Position numbers and translations under genes: made by a program
The notes under the pieces: model-generated
What the model saw: only the letters and a program-made list of their open reading frames with translations
What the model was told of the DNA's origin: nothing
Database searches by the model: none
Shown: piece by piece, positions 20,726-31,900 of the stretch
Position numbering within the stretch: the first letter of the stretch is position 1
Layout: each line of letters opens with the position of its first letter
From: Salisapilia sapeloensis
Taxonomy: Eukaryota > Oomycota > Peronosporomycetes > Peronosporales > Salisapiliaceae
Length of the DNA: 64,000 bases
Direction of reading: 5' to 3'
Assembly: GCA_023334545.1 (NCBI GenBank)
Contig: JAADVB010000034.1
Location: 1 to 64,000 of the forward strand

Positions 20726-22987
20726 ATGTCAGATCTCGCTGGTTCCTTGGTCACTGGTGGTGTCGGACTCGTAGGCTTTGCAGCGAGTGCTGTGACGCTT
20801 GCCAAGTTCATTATCTCAACGCCAGTGAAAGTAGACAATCGTCGAGAAGAAGAGCTTGGAAAGGATGTCGTGCTAGGTTTTGACCTAGCATCGTTCGGCC
20901 AAGAACCTGTCGACTTCTTTATCAATGCTATGAAGCAACAGAGCAAGCTCGATATTGTCCATAAGCGAGGTGATGATGAAGTCGGAATGCATAGTGCTCT
21001 GGAATCAAAGGACGGCGAGGAACACAAATCTGGAACGATGATCTTCTACTTGGTCGGCGGTTCCGAAGAAGTGCTCGAAGAAATCCATCGTGAGAAAGAG
21101 TACAAGGCTGGCAATGTAGCCAAGAAGAAAAAGAAAGAGTTTAATTCTGGTGAACGTATTGAGCTGATCATGTACGAGCTTCGTCAACTAGCTGTTCGTG
21201 ACCCGAACGCTCTCTCCTATGGTGATGACGGAGATCAATTCCCACATCCGTTTGATACGGAAGAGCATGGATCTTTACTGCAACAAGGGTTGCATACGAA
21301 ACTCATTACCGACTGCTTCCCTCTCCACGATACGGAAGAGCGCAAGGCTTTGATGGACACTTGGGTGAAGAAGTGGCATTCTCCTCAGCCGATGAAAACC
21401 ATTCGTGACTACTTTGGCAATGAAGTCGGCTTCTACTTTGCCTTCATTGGCATGTACACCTGGTGGCTAATCATACCGACGGTGCTTGGCGTCGTCGTCT
21501 TCTTCGCGGAGCACATGGCGATAGAAAGGTATGGCGTCTACGCCCGAGGCCTGTATTCGTTGTTCATCACGAGCTGGGCGACAGCATTTCTCAAGTACTG
21601 GAAACGACAGGAGAGTACCCTGCTCATCGAGTGGAAGGTCGAGAATGCAGCGCCACAGGAATTGGAGCCTGCACGACCGGAATTTGAGGGCGAACGACGA
21701 TATGACGAAGTCGAGGGAGAGTACTATACGTACTTTTCATCGACGAAGCGTATGAAGCGGTATGGTGTGACGTCAGCAGCCATCTCCGCGGTCCTTTTCG
21801 TTGTCGTTGGCATCATGTTTGCCTACTATTACATTGAAGAGTGGGTCACAGATATATGCACGGAAGAGAATGGATGGGACGGAATGTACGCTTACGTACC
21901 AATGATTCCGTCTATGATCTACTCTATCGTCGTCATGGTGCTAGATGCTTCTTTCTCTGACCTTGCAGACAAGTTGACAAAGTTTGAGAACCATCGGACG
22001 GATTCAGACTTTACGAATGCTCTCGTGCTAAAGCTCGCGTCGTTTTACTTTGTCAATAATTTTGGTCTGCTCTTCTTTATCGCCTTTTGGTCCTTGGATA
22101 TGGACCGACTGCAGCATACGATGAGCTCCATGCTCATCACAAGACAGCTCGTAGGCAATGCTCAAGAACAATTGATCCCGTACTTTACTGCAACATCTCA
22201 GCTGAAGACGGAAGCTGGGAAGAAAGCCAAGGAGGCGCATTCAAAGGAAGCGGCGGTGCTAAGTAAGGTCGATGCAGAGCTTTTGCATCCTGACTATGAC
22301 GGAACATTTGATGATTACTTGGAGCTGTTCGTTCAGTTCGGACAAGTGACGCTCTTTGCGTCGGCGTATCCACTGGCTGCTCTGTGCTGCATTGTGAACA
22401 ACGTGATGGAAATTCGTAGTGATGCGTTCAAGCTGTGCATGACGTTCCGTCGCAGCCGACGAAAGCGCTCGACTGGCATTGGCACCTGGCTGCTAGCGTT
22501 TAATGCTCTTGGGTACTTGTCAGTGGTGACGAATTGTGCCATCTTTGGACTGCATTCAGGCATGCTGGATGAGCTCTTCCCGCGTTTGAGTGTGACGGAC
22601 ATTCTCCTCTGCGTCGCAGTGATGGAGCACGCGATGCTGGCGGTGAAAGTCGTGATTGAGATGGCGATTCCGGACACGCCAAGTGTCGTGAAAGAAAAGC
22701 AGCGTATTCAAAGAGCCAAGATGAGGCGTAATGCAGCGTTGCATGCCGAGTTGAGTAGTAGGAAGCAGCAGAACGAAGAAACTTCGGAACCGAGTGAAAA
22801 GCCGGTGGAGGTACCGGAGACGAAGGAGGACTTGAAACAGTGGATGGAAAAGGAGAGAGATCGTCGATCCAAACTGGAAGAAGAAGTCAAGGGCTTGAAT
22901 CAATTGTACATGGACTGGATCCGAAATGAACAGGAGAAGCGACGGAATCTGGAAAAGCAGTTGGCCGAGTGCCATCAGGAAAAGTAA
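20726..22987 (+). CDS. Anoctamin (TMEM16) family membrane protein
   Basis: Single exon of 753 residues. TMEM16 proteins are calcium-regulated chloride channels or phospholipid scramblases; Ist2-type members tether ER to plasma membrane. The signature IRDYFGNEVGFYFAFIGMYT (about residue 225) opens the membrane domain. About eight to ten hydrophobic segments follow, with the family features YGVYARGLYSLFITSWATAF, EWKVENAAPQELEPARPEF and DLADKLTKFENHRTDSDFTN. The segment ALCCIVNNVMEIRSDAFKLC holds the Asn-Glu-Asp group typical of the calcium site. The C-terminal tail (about 655-753) is a charged coiled coil. The N terminus begins with a hydrophobic stretch (about residues 8-30, Gly/Val/Ala-rich), unusual for the family. 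Channel or scramblase activity cannot be told from sequence alone. Confidence 0.9.
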   Translation: MSDLAGSLVTGGVGLVGFAASAVTLAKFIISTPVKVDNRREEELGKDVVLGFDLASFGQEPVDFFINAMKQQSKLDIVHKRGDDEVGMHSALESKDGEEHKSGTMIFYLVGGSEEVLEEIHREKEYKAGNVAKKKKKEFNSGERIELIMYELRQLAVRDPNALSYGDDGDQFPHPFDTEEHGSLLQQGLHTKLITDCFPLHDTEERKALMDTWVKKWHSPQPMKTIRDYFGNEVGFYFAFIGMYTWWLIIPTVLGVVVFFAEHMAIERYGVYARGLYSLFITSWATAFLKYWKRQESTLLIEWKVENAAPQELEPARPEFEGERRYDEVEGEYYTYFSSTKRMKRYGVTSAAISAVLFVVVGIMFAYYYIEEWVTDICTEENGWDGMYAYVPMIPSMIYSIVVMVLDASFSDLADKLTKFENHRTDSDFTNALVLKLASFYFVNNFGLLFFIAFWSLDMDRLQHTMSSMLITRQLVGNAQEQLIPYFTATSQLKTEAGKKAKEAHSKEAAVLSKVDAELLHPDYDGTFDDYLELFVQFGQVTLFASAYPLAALCCIVNNVMEIRSDAFKLCMTFRRSRRKRSTGIGTWLLAFNALGYLSVVTNCAIFGLHSGMLDELFPRLSVTDILLCVAVMEHAMLAVKVVIEMAIPDTPSVVKEKQRIQRAKMRRNAALHAELSSRKQQNEETSEPSEKPVEVPETKEDLKQWMEKERDRRSKLEEEVKGLNQLYMDWIRNEQEKRRNLEKQLAECHQEK

Positions 22988-23468
22988 ACACTGTCATTCA
23001 TGTCATACAAGACGATGTATTTACTCTATTATAATAGGAAGGACGAGTGATCGACGCGATGAAATATCTACAACAGTCTTTCAATACAATTTTACTTTTG
23101 ATCTAGCTATATTTGATTTTATAAATATATTCTAGCTATAAAGGTAGAATCAATGATCGTCCGTTTGTGGTCCATTAGTGGTACGTTTGTGGTACGGATC
23201 TATTTCGGCATCCAACCAACAAAAGCGGAACGGTAAGAAAAGGGAGCACTTTGGTCTGCAGACGCCCCTCGATCCTACTGCGACTCACCACTTCACTTTT
23301 GACATCTTTCATACGTACAAGAAGGTAGTATCGTTATTCTACATACCTTTCTACCCTTCCTTTGCTTCGCGTCAGACGAGAGCTCTGACTCTTTCTGCTT
23401 CTTTTTATTCTCCGCTCGTATCTCATTCTGCTTTTCGTCCGGAAACAGATACAAACCCGATTGCCAAC
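22988..23468. other. Intergenic, PP4C promoter and leader
   Basis: 480 bp between the anoctamin stop and the PP4C ATG. The frame is open upstream of the PP4C start, back to 23178, but the homologous N terminus begins at 23469, so this is taken as 5' leader. The region just before the ATG is C/T-rich. No other feature seen. Confidence 0.5.
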
Positions 23469-24678
23469 ATGTCATCAACTAGTCAAAGTGAATTGGACCG
23501 ACAGATTGAGCAGCTCAAACGCTGTGAGTACTTGAAAGAATCCGAGGTCAAGGCTTTGTGCCAAAAGGCACGCGAAATCCTCGTCGACGAAAGCAACGTC
23601 CAACGGATCGACGCCCCTGTTACCGTACGTCTACTTTTTTGTCTATGCATACAGGATAAAGTCTCAAGTGTTGTGAATAGATTTGTGGTGATATTCACGG
23701 TCAGTTCTATGACCTTAAGGAGCTATTCGACGTCGGCGGCGAGTGTCCCGAGACCAACTACCTCTTCATGGGCGACTTTGTCGACCGAGGGTTCTACAGT
23801 GTCGAAACGTTCTTACTACTCTTGGCACTAAAGGTCCGCTACCCGGATCGCATTACACTCATTCGTGGCAACCACGAAAGTCGACAGATCACCCAAGTCT
23901 ACGGATTCTACGACGAGTGTCTTCGAAAGTATGGATCCGTTAACGTCTGGCGCTATTGCACCGAAATCTTTGACTACTTGAGCCTCTCTGCCATCATCGA
24001 AGACAAAATCTTTTGTGTCCACGGAGGCCTCTCCCCATCAATCAACACACTCGATCAAGTATATTCTACTCTGATTCTTTTGTCGTATGCATCATATTAA
24101 CTTTGATGTGTCTTTAGATTCGTATTATCGACCGAAAGCAGGAAGTGCCGCACGATGGTGCCATGTGCGACCTCATGTGGTCCGACCCGGAAGGTTATTT
24201 CAATGGATACAGACGTGAGTGATACCGTACTGATGTGTAGTATAGATATTGATGGATGGGGACTCAGCCCTCGTGGTGCTGGCTATTTGTTTGGTGGAGA
24301 TGTTGTTGAAAAGGTACCTTTGGATCCGTTTTTTACTATTTAAAAGCAACGATTGAGACAGTTTGTGTAGTTCAACCAAACGAATGACATCCAATTGATC
24401 TGTCGGGCCCATCAACTGGTCATGGAAGGCCATAAATCGATGTTCAACAACGCACTCGTGACGGTCTGGTCGGCGCCCAACTATTGCTACCGCTGTGGCA
24501 ACGTTGCCGCCATCCTCGAGCTGGATGAGAACCTTGAGCAGCGATTTAAGGTGCTTTAGTATTTCTTCCATCGCTTTCCAAGACTTGTACTAATAGGAAA
24601 CGATAGATCTTTGAAGCGGCACCGCAAGAGGCGCGAGGTGTGCCAGCGAAGAAGCCAGCACCGGATTACTTCTTGTAG
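23469..24678 (+). CDS. PPP4C: Serine/threonine protein phosphatase 4 catalytic subunit
   Basis: Six exons, join(23469..23624, 23681..24058, 24118..24193, 24246..24313, 24371..24550, 24607..24678), with introns of 52-59 bp give 309 residues (human 307). PP4 acts in DNA-damage signalling, centrosome function and splicing-factor control. It opens [20 protein letters not shown], as in PP4 rather than PP2A. Metal-binding and catalytic motifs are [31 protein letters not shown] and [11 protein letters not shown]. The C terminus PAPDYFL is the methylatable tail recognised by LCMT1/PME-1. The intron at 24194-24245 uses a GTTATT donor; it restores the conserved WSDPED...GWGLSPRG stretch. Subfamily assignment is firm because identity to known PP4C is visibly very high across the whole length. 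Confidence 0.96.
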
Positions 24679-25444
24679 ATGCAGCCCAGGAAGAAGAGTG
24701 TTTCCTTACAACGTGCTAATGGTGGACTGGAGGGTACAAGGCAGATACATTTAGGCAATCTCGCAAACATAGGACTCGAGTTTTTCTCTTTGTTTAAGCA
24801 AGTGACAACGTCGTTTTGCCTGTAGCGAACAGAGATACATATATCACCACGTAACGTCTGCGAAAGGCTAGACATAGAGTACGTTTCAATTGTGATGGAG
24901 GCTCTGGCTATTCCTTGATAGTGTCCCCTTCAAGTGCATGCAAGGATGAGGAACGCGTTCAATTCATGATCGAGTTGCATATACCCGACATTCGGTAATG
25001 ATTGACAAACGTCAGCAGAGGCATGTAAACTTCTTTCCCTTCCACATTCGAAGGAGAGACCTTGGTAACGACCGGTGTTCACCGAGTAAAACGCACTCAA
25101 GTAGGCGATCGACATGCCGCTACGTAGAACTTGTACCTCTAAAGCTTCTATCTTTCGCGCCCTTCTAACTATGGACGCCAATAGCCCTGAGATACACGAA
25201 TGGAGTGTGACTGTCCGAGCGAACGGTGGAAAAAGCAGTGGTGGCTCGGACTGGACACCTAGGGAAAGCGTGGAAACTTGACTGGTGAGCCTTTTCCACG
25301 GACTACTGCTAGAATAGTCTGTCGCAACGCTACGCTTTGTTTCATCAGACGCATTAACACTTACATCCGTTCTACATTTGCTCTAAAGGTAGTCTTCAGG
25401 TGGACTGTGCAGACCTCGTTCTCTCCTTTATCTCAGATCGGGAG
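24679..25444. other. Intergenic, no firm gene; possible 5' exon
   Basis: About 770 bp between PP4C and the transporter. An 84-codon minus frame (24930-25181) has an ATG but no recognised motif. On the plus strand, ATG at 25171 opens 37 codons ending in TGA. A likely splice acceptor (TTCAG) sits at 25394-25399, directly before the open part of the transporter frame, so an additional 5' exon of the transporter may lie here. I could not find a donor that joins in frame. Confidence 0.35.
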
Positions 25445-28400
25445 ATGGGTGACCAGGGTCACAGCCGACTTGAGTTCGTCTGCAATGTTGACAGCGACAG
25501 CTCTGCTATTACTTTAGGGCCGAGGCCAAGTTCAAGAATCCAAAATGACGAACTTGCTAGTGATAAAGATGATGCCTATATCGAAGAAGCGGAATTGGAG
25601 ATGAAAGCTGCTCCATGGTCAGTAGAGATACCTACTTCTGTCGCACCGAGTGGACTGTCCGAGAGTCGAAAACCACCCCAACTCGGAACATTACGAGTAC
25701 GAGCTCCAGTAATGGAAGGCACAAGTTTCAGTCGAGAGCACCAAGAATTGATGGCGAGAAGTGATAAAAAGACGGACGGAAGATGTTTGGAGTACAAGCG
25801 AAGGCACCGTGGACACTTAACAGATAAAAAACGTTGTGGAGCGGAGCTGCAGAGCGATGTACAAGCAAAGTTGGAAGCTGAATTGGGGCTATTGGAGGCA
25901 GGATCTGAGAGTACACGCAAATATGAACGTTTCTTAAGGAAATTAGAGGAAGAAAATCTAGATGATGGAAATGTAAAACGGAAACGAGGTCGGCATGACA
26001 AGGTTTTGGATAAAATTACTAAAGAAGCCGAAGCAGAGGAAGCAAAGGAGCCTTGGACAAATCGCAAGTGGGGTAAAAATGCAGGGGAAAAGCAGTACGA
26101 CAGGTTCTTAGCAAAGCTGGAAGAAGAAGGACATGTTCAAGCAGCAGCAAACAGCAAAACATCAATGGACAATCTACAGAAAGAGAAGGGGATCAAGGTG
26201 GATAGAACCAAATTCCTGAAGACGACAACTTCGCACAATGCTTTTGGAGCTCGGACGAAACATGATCCATTTCTAGCCAAGGTAGAAAATGAATATGCAC
26301 AGCATTGCAGTAAGGACGAGAAGGATAGTAAGCAAGTCTTTTCAGACTGCTACGGCCGCCTTAAGTCGAAGTTCAGGCGAGACAAGAATGAGTATGACGT
26401 ATCAATGCCTACGGAACTTACGACTTTGACGGATGATGTACGCTTTGCGAAAGAGATTGGTGCGATTGGAAACCACTTACCTCTTCATAATCGTTTAGAT
26501 AATGACAGACTGTACCGGAAGCTAAAGAAATTTGAGAATGAGAAACTCATCGGAGACACCAGTACCGATCGAGAGCGATTTCTGAACAAAGTGAAGCAAT
26601 TTGGAGAACATGATAAAAACTTAAAGGAACGAGGAGGATATGATCAGTTTATGCTCAAAATTCAGGCTGCCGGAATGGACAGAAATGATCTCTTATCAGA
26701 TACGGAGTTACAACAACTTTGGAAAAAGCTTGGGGGTGATTTATCGAATGCATGCCTGACACCCAGTGACTTTCAAAAAGACTATTATCAATCGGGTCCA
26801 TTTTCACTGCAAATGACGTATACGCTATTGTTCGCCACCTCTTCGACACTCCACTCAGTGGTATTTTTATTTTTAACCGAGCTTCGACAAGCTATGCAGC
26901 TCTATCAGCTTTCGATCGGCTTGACGATACTACTACTATGGTGCATTACTGGTGTCAGCAAGCTTATTGGTGGTATCGTTGGCGATTTATCTTCTTGCCG
27001 AGTTGGGCTTTTACGAAAGACTGGTGTTATTTGGATGGTTGCTGTCGTCTTACTACATCTGACATCTTTTCATCTCCCTCACCAACTGCACAACTTTCTA
27101 CTCAGTGTTGCATTTCCTTGTGCGTTTTACGCATATGGTACAACGGTGCCAAATATAATTGCTGTCACAGTGGCTCAACTCCGGCATAGTAATTCCTCAA
27201 AGGATGATACTCCGACGATAAAAAAACCAGCTCTCAGGCGATCCAATTCCGATGTAGGAGCTATGATGAAAGGTACACTAGCTGCATCCGAAATAGTGCC
27301 GATTGGAAACGATCTTTCTCCTACGTCGCTCGAGCCTACTAAAGCAGACGCAGAGAGAACACTATTTGCAGTTTCATCCTACTCGATCGAAGCGAATGGT
27401 CAAGTGTCGATCTTTTATGCAAGGTGCTTTCTCGCCCTTGCTCTACCAGCGTCCATAGCGCAAATTCTATATTTCGGCGTATTAGATGTCGTCTATAACG
27501 AGACTGGTGCACATTCAAACGCAATCGACGAAGAAGCAGTGTCATTAACAGGAGCGGTCTTTATGCTGTTGTCAAGTACTCTGTTAGCCTCTTCGCTGAT
27601 ATGGTTTTACACGCAAGCAAGGAGATATGTACCTGAGTTACCAGCCGTAGGCGAAGGGAAACGCCACCATAATTATAACTACGAGACTGCTGTCGATTAC
27701 CGACTACTAGCAAGACTCTTGTGCATCTCTCCGTCGATTATAGTTCTTATGATGTCCGTGTCAGCTGCAATTATAGGAGCTATAACGGCAGTTGTGATTG
27801 ATGCAGCCTTTATGGAAGTATCACCACACTTTCGAGTCTTCATCATAATCATGGTTTCGACCTCAATCTGCCTGTCTCTGTTGATCGGCATACACCTACT
27901 CGACTTTAAAAAGCGTTTGGTTTATAAAGCTCTGCAGTCGAAGCCGAAGTTCCAGCGTCAAGCGTACTCAGCACTGTTGGTGATGATGCTCGTTTGTGTA
28001 GCATCCGCTGCAGCATTCTTTCGCGCGCAACTTTACACGACATTGGTAGTACAGAGCTGTCAGACGCATCGTCGAGTGATCGGGTCACATTATCGTATTC
28101 AACCTGACATATTTGCCCCAGCATTCGAGCTTTTGGCTTCTGTACTCGTAGTAACCGTGCTCACATCAGGTTTGCAAAAGCATATCAAAGCAGGGTATCG
28201 AGGGGATGTATCATCGCCAACTGTCGTTCAACTTTCCACATATTCCATGACTTCGGAGACTGATGAGAGCAACTCATCCTGGTTGCATCCAACGCGATGG
28301 TTGACGTTCTCTCTTTCGCTAATGGTTTTGTCCCTCTTCTTGATTGGCATCATAGAGCTGTATCGTCGTCGACAGGACCAACTTGATGATGGAATTCACA

Positions 28401-28756
28401 TTGGCGAGTCTTCTACTTGCGGTGAGCTAATGCCGACAGCCTTTGGATGGGCTTGGACTGTTCCTGCTCCGTTCCTCCTTTCGGTAGCAGACGTCATTTT
28501 CCGAACGAGTATCATGGAGCAACTCGACGCCATGCCACTTTTCCGGAAACTGCCAGGAACCTTGGCTGGAATCGCATCCCTCGGAGACGTTATCGGGTTC
28601 TCGGTCGCTCTCTCGCTATCGATTGCACTATCAGATTGGTTCTATAAGTCATCATCGTATGACTTGGCCATCCTCTTGCTTCTGATTAGCACTGGCGCCG
28701 CGTTCGTGTACGGTATTCTGAAGCACGCCGTACAGCGCTTGCTCATAGTAAGTTGA
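25445..28756 (+). CDS. Multi-pass transporter (MFS/POT-like) with repeat-bearing N-terminal tail
   Basis: From the first ATG (MGDQGHSRLEF) the frame encodes 1103 residues in one exon. The N-terminal 450 residues are hydrophilic and charged. They carry at least six degenerate copies of a motif like Y-x-x-F-L-x-K-L/V-E/x, for example KYERFLRKLEEENL, QYDRFLAKLEEEGH, HDPFLAKVENEY, DRERFLNKVKQFGE and GYDQFMLKIQAAG. The C-terminal 650 residues contain about 11-12 hydrophobic segments. KLIGGIVGDLSSCRVGLLRK sits between early helices, and a Ser/Lys-rich loop divides two halves, as in major-facilitator/peptide (POT) transporters. This family call is tentative; no POT signature is complete. An upstream exon is possible because the frame before the ATG stays open to an acceptor at 25399. 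The final codons read LLIVS; an alternative donor GTAAGT overlaps the stop. Confidence 0.6.
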   Translation: MGDQGHSRLEFVCNVDSDSSAITLGPRPSSRIQNDELASDKDDAYIEEAELEMKAAPWSVEIPTSVAPSGLSESRKPPQLGTLRVRAPVMEGTSFSREHQELMARSDKKTDGRCLEYKRRHRGHLTDKKRCGAELQSDVQAKLEAELGLLEAGSESTRKYERFLRKLEEENLDDGNVKRKRGRHDKVLDKITKEAEAEEAKEPWTNRKWGKNAGEKQYDRFLAKLEEEGHVQAAANSKTSMDNLQKEKGIKVDRTKFLKTTTSHNAFGARTKHDPFLAKVENEYAQHCSKDEKDSKQVFSDCYGRLKSKFRRDKNEYDVSMPTELTTLTDDVRFAKEIGAIGNHLPLHNRLDNDRLYRKLKKFENEKLIGDTSTDRERFLNKVKQFGEHDKNLKERGGYDQFMLKIQAAGMDRNDLLSDTELQQLWKKLGGDLSNACLTPSDFQKDYYQSGPFSLQMTYTLLFATSSTLHSVVFLFLTELRQAMQLYQLSIGLTILLLWCITGVSKLIGGIVGDLSSCRVGLLRKTGVIWMVAVVLLHLTSFHLPHQLHNFLLSVAFPCAFYAYGTTVPNIIAVTVAQLRHSNSSKDDTPTIKKPALRRSNSDVGAMMKGTLAASEIVPIGNDLSPTSLEPTKADAERTLFAVSSYSIEANGQVSIFYARCFLALALPASIAQILYFGVLDVVYNETGAHSNAIDEEAVSLTGAVFMLLSSTLLASSLIWFYTQARRYVPELPAVGEGKRHHNYNYETAVDYRLLARLLCISPSIIVLMMSVSAAIIGAITAVVIDAAFMEVSPHFRVFIIIMVSTSICLSLLIGIHLLDFKKRLVYKALQSKPKFQRQAYSALLVMMLVCVASAAAFFRAQLYTTLVVQSCQTHRRVIGSHYRIQPDIFAPAFELLASVLVVTVLTSGLQKHIKAGYRGDVSSPTVVQLSTYSMTSETDESNSSWLHPTRWLTFSLSLMVLSLFLIGIIELYRRRQDQLDDGIHIGESSTCGELMPTAFGWAWTVPAPFLLSVADVIFRTSIMEQLDAMPLFRKLPGTLAGIASLGDVIGFSVALSLSIALSDWFYKSSSYDLAILLLLISTGAAFVYGILKHAVQRLLIVS

Positions 28757-28917
28757 AAGTCTCAATCAGTTATCGACGTTCAGGAGTCCACGTATAGTAA
28801 AATAAAACAAGGAAGATGCCTTTGTCCTTTTCTTATCTACCCACACTACAAATACTCACGGTCTTGCCGAAAAAGATCAAACGATAACGTTGTTTGTACT
28901 AAACTTGCCAAAGTCAT

Positions 28918-31900
28918 TTATAACCATGGGTACCACGTCGAGTACATGCTCTGCTGTCGCTCCGGACTGGTGGCAATGTCTAGCAGTTCTTTGACATTTT
29001 TCCCACTTCGTTCCTCCGCTTCCTCTTTCTTTTCTGCAATACCTTTCACCCGCCCCATGAACAAGTTCACATTCGTTCCCACTCGTTGCTGCACCTGACT
29101 CTCGAGCTTCTTCTTCGCTTGTAGCAAAAGCTGCGGTTGTTGCTCGTCATTGTTGCCAGCGAGTTTCATCTTGGACAAGTACCACGACATCAGATCGTCA
29201 CGGAAGAAGAGCGAGAGTTGGTCATGCAAGATATCTTGCTCGTTCACCAATGCTGTGGCTGCCGCTTTGAAAACAATGCTCATAGATCCTTCGACACCTG
29301 CCTGAGTCACAAAATTGTGCAGATTTCGCGTCAATCGGAATGGCATCGCAGAGTTATTCTCAAGCGTCCCGTTACTTGCGTACGTTGGTCGTAGCTCGGA
29401 GCTTACGACACGTCCTGTGCGTCGAGAGAAGAGGAGCCTATGTGGCGTTCTGTCGCCGACGAACAAGGCATAGGATAGGAAAGAGGAGAGTGCAAGGTGC
29501 TTTGCAAACTCATTTCGGAATTGGAAGTATGCGTCGCTGGAGGAGCAGATGCCAGCGATGTACTTGGACAGCAGTGTCTCCGGTACGTACTTTTCGCATG
29601 CCTCTGTAAACACTCCTTCCTTGGCTTTTGCGACAATCGCCTCTTTCTCTTGTGCCGACTCGTTACCAGTAAGTGTGCTGCAGGCATCACTCACTTTTTG
29701 ACTATACAGCTCCAGTGGTTGGTCTGGATCCGTGCCATTTCGTTTGCAATGCAGGTCGTACACATCTCCCAGCGTGACTAGATCTTTATCATCTTCAAGC
29801 AACCTCACACGAGGTGTGAACGGGATAACTTTCGGTACATGCAGCACAGCATTCCGCTGCTTGGTCTCTTTCTGCCGCTGAAGCAGTCGATTCAATAGCA
29901 AGTGCATCTGCATGATACGTTCATCCGTGCGTGTCAGATGAGGCATCGAGTACTGCACTAAGAAGTGGTATGTCCGCCCATCGCTACCACCCAAGGCAAC
30001 TCTTCGATGCGTAAATCCATTCCGCAAGACCACATCAATATTGTGCCCTAGATGCAGAATACGCGGATGCAAATCCTTGATCGGTTCGCTGTCGGAAATG
30101 TACTGTCCAGGCACCTCCATGGCCGAGCTGCTAAGTTCAATCAGATGTCGACTCCAATGCTCTAGTGGGAGTTTCCCAGAGTTCCTTTTCCCCACCTTCT
30201 GCACACGTAGCTGAAGCAAGTGCTTCCATTTTTTCAGTCTGTCCATGACGTGCCCCAGCGAGCTCTTGTCTCCATCCACTGACTTGTCCATTTCATCCGT
30301 TGCAGATGGAAAGTCGCGTTCGAAAGCACGTTGGAATCTTTCTGCGAATTGAATGTGCTTCGAGTTGCGCTGATGCGGCTGTAGCGAAAATAACTTGCCA
30401 CCGACTCTAGCTAACGTTGCAAGGATCATCTTAGGTGCCGGATCGTCTTGCTTCTGTGGTGGTAACTGATAGCACTTGAGCAAGACAGCTCTCACGGCAG
30501 TAAGTAGTTCTTCCTCTGGACCAGGACGGAATCTCGTGATCATCTCTTCCAGCATCCCTTCCATCTCGAATGTCAGAGCGTCATGAGACTTGCGAAGGAA
30601 GTTAAGAAGATCCTCTGTGTACTGGACAGGTCCGAGATCCTGTCGCATGCCTTGAGACGTCTTCATTTTATCCTTCCAGAACGTCAGAGATAGAACTGTG
30701 TTGGCGCTCACTCCTGCTTCTGTTAGTGACTGCATAGCAGAGCCGACAAGCCCTGGGATCTCTTGGATCTGTGCGAGTGAGTAGGACGAAGGGACAGCCA
30801 CAACATTGTTTGTCTTCGTCCGGTAGTAGACAAACTCGTTCGAAGTTTCACGCAAACTTCCTAAGCTCGACCTCGTCGACGACGTGTCAGAACAGCTGTC
30901 TCGATTCTCCAGGAAGAAGGCACGCATCGTGTAGTACAATGCTTGTGGGAACTTGGCAGACAATCCACGCAGCAAGCCTCGAATCTGCGGAGCCTCCGGG
31001 CGTCCTAATGCAAGTAGGAGCTGTGGGATCCAGACTATCCACACCCATATCGGCAGCTGCTTCCCGTGACTTTCAAAAGCCTGTACGAGCTGTCCATTCG
31101 AGTCATCTTCCCCCAAAAGTCGGAGCACTCTGGCAATAAGCAGGCGAGCAGAGTTGCATCGATGGTGAATCGCCTGCAAGTAGCAAGCAATCGTCTGTGC
31201 CGCGAGCTTTAGTTCTCCTGTCTGTTTGTACTGAGCGTAGCAAAAGTGTCCCCAGGACAACCATCCTTTACCAAAGCTATCGCAGATCTGGAGACACTGC
31301 GAGAATGTCTGGTTCGCGTCACTTTGCTGACCTAACGCTTCCAAGAAAAGCGCCTTTAGTCGGAACATCTCTGCTTTCTGACGCAAACTAAAGTAGTCGA
31401 GGTTGGTGCTATGAAGAACTCCTAGGCCGCCAGCATACTCCTTTGAGCTGTCTAGGCAGATGCTGACTTGTTCACGGAGTTTAGCAAAAGCATCCTGTAC
31501 GTCCATCGCCTGGACGGAATACAACTTGGATAAAGCACCCAAGCAAACGTCCGGGAGGGACTGTTTACGTGCTGTATGCGCGAGCTTCACGACCGACCAG
31601 GGACTATCATGCATGGCTGCTAGTACTTGCGGGTCACTCCAACTGAACGACGTTTTAACGACTTGGAACATGTGCGACCGCCACGACAGTACGTCGTCCC
31701 ATAGCAGAATCGGCTCCCACTTGTTCGGAAGACGTTCCCTCCATGTATTCACCGCCGGCTTTAGATTCGGAAGGACATGGGATGTACTAGCTGTCTTGAT
31801 TTCACGCATCATCTGGACCGATTCTTTCACTTCGACAAACTTATGGAACAAGTGGAGGAGAGGGAGGTGGGTGCGAGAGAGGACGCGTGGAAGTCCCTGC

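Noticed and set aside
24930-25181. 84-codon minus-strand frame upstream of the transporter
   Set aside because: It has an ATG but no motif, signal or homology that I can see, and ends without context.
25171-25284. 37-codon plus frame (MDANSPEIHEW) before the transporter
   Set aside because: It would make a plausible first exon, but its stop precedes the only good donor (GGTGAGCC), so no in-frame join to 25400 was found.
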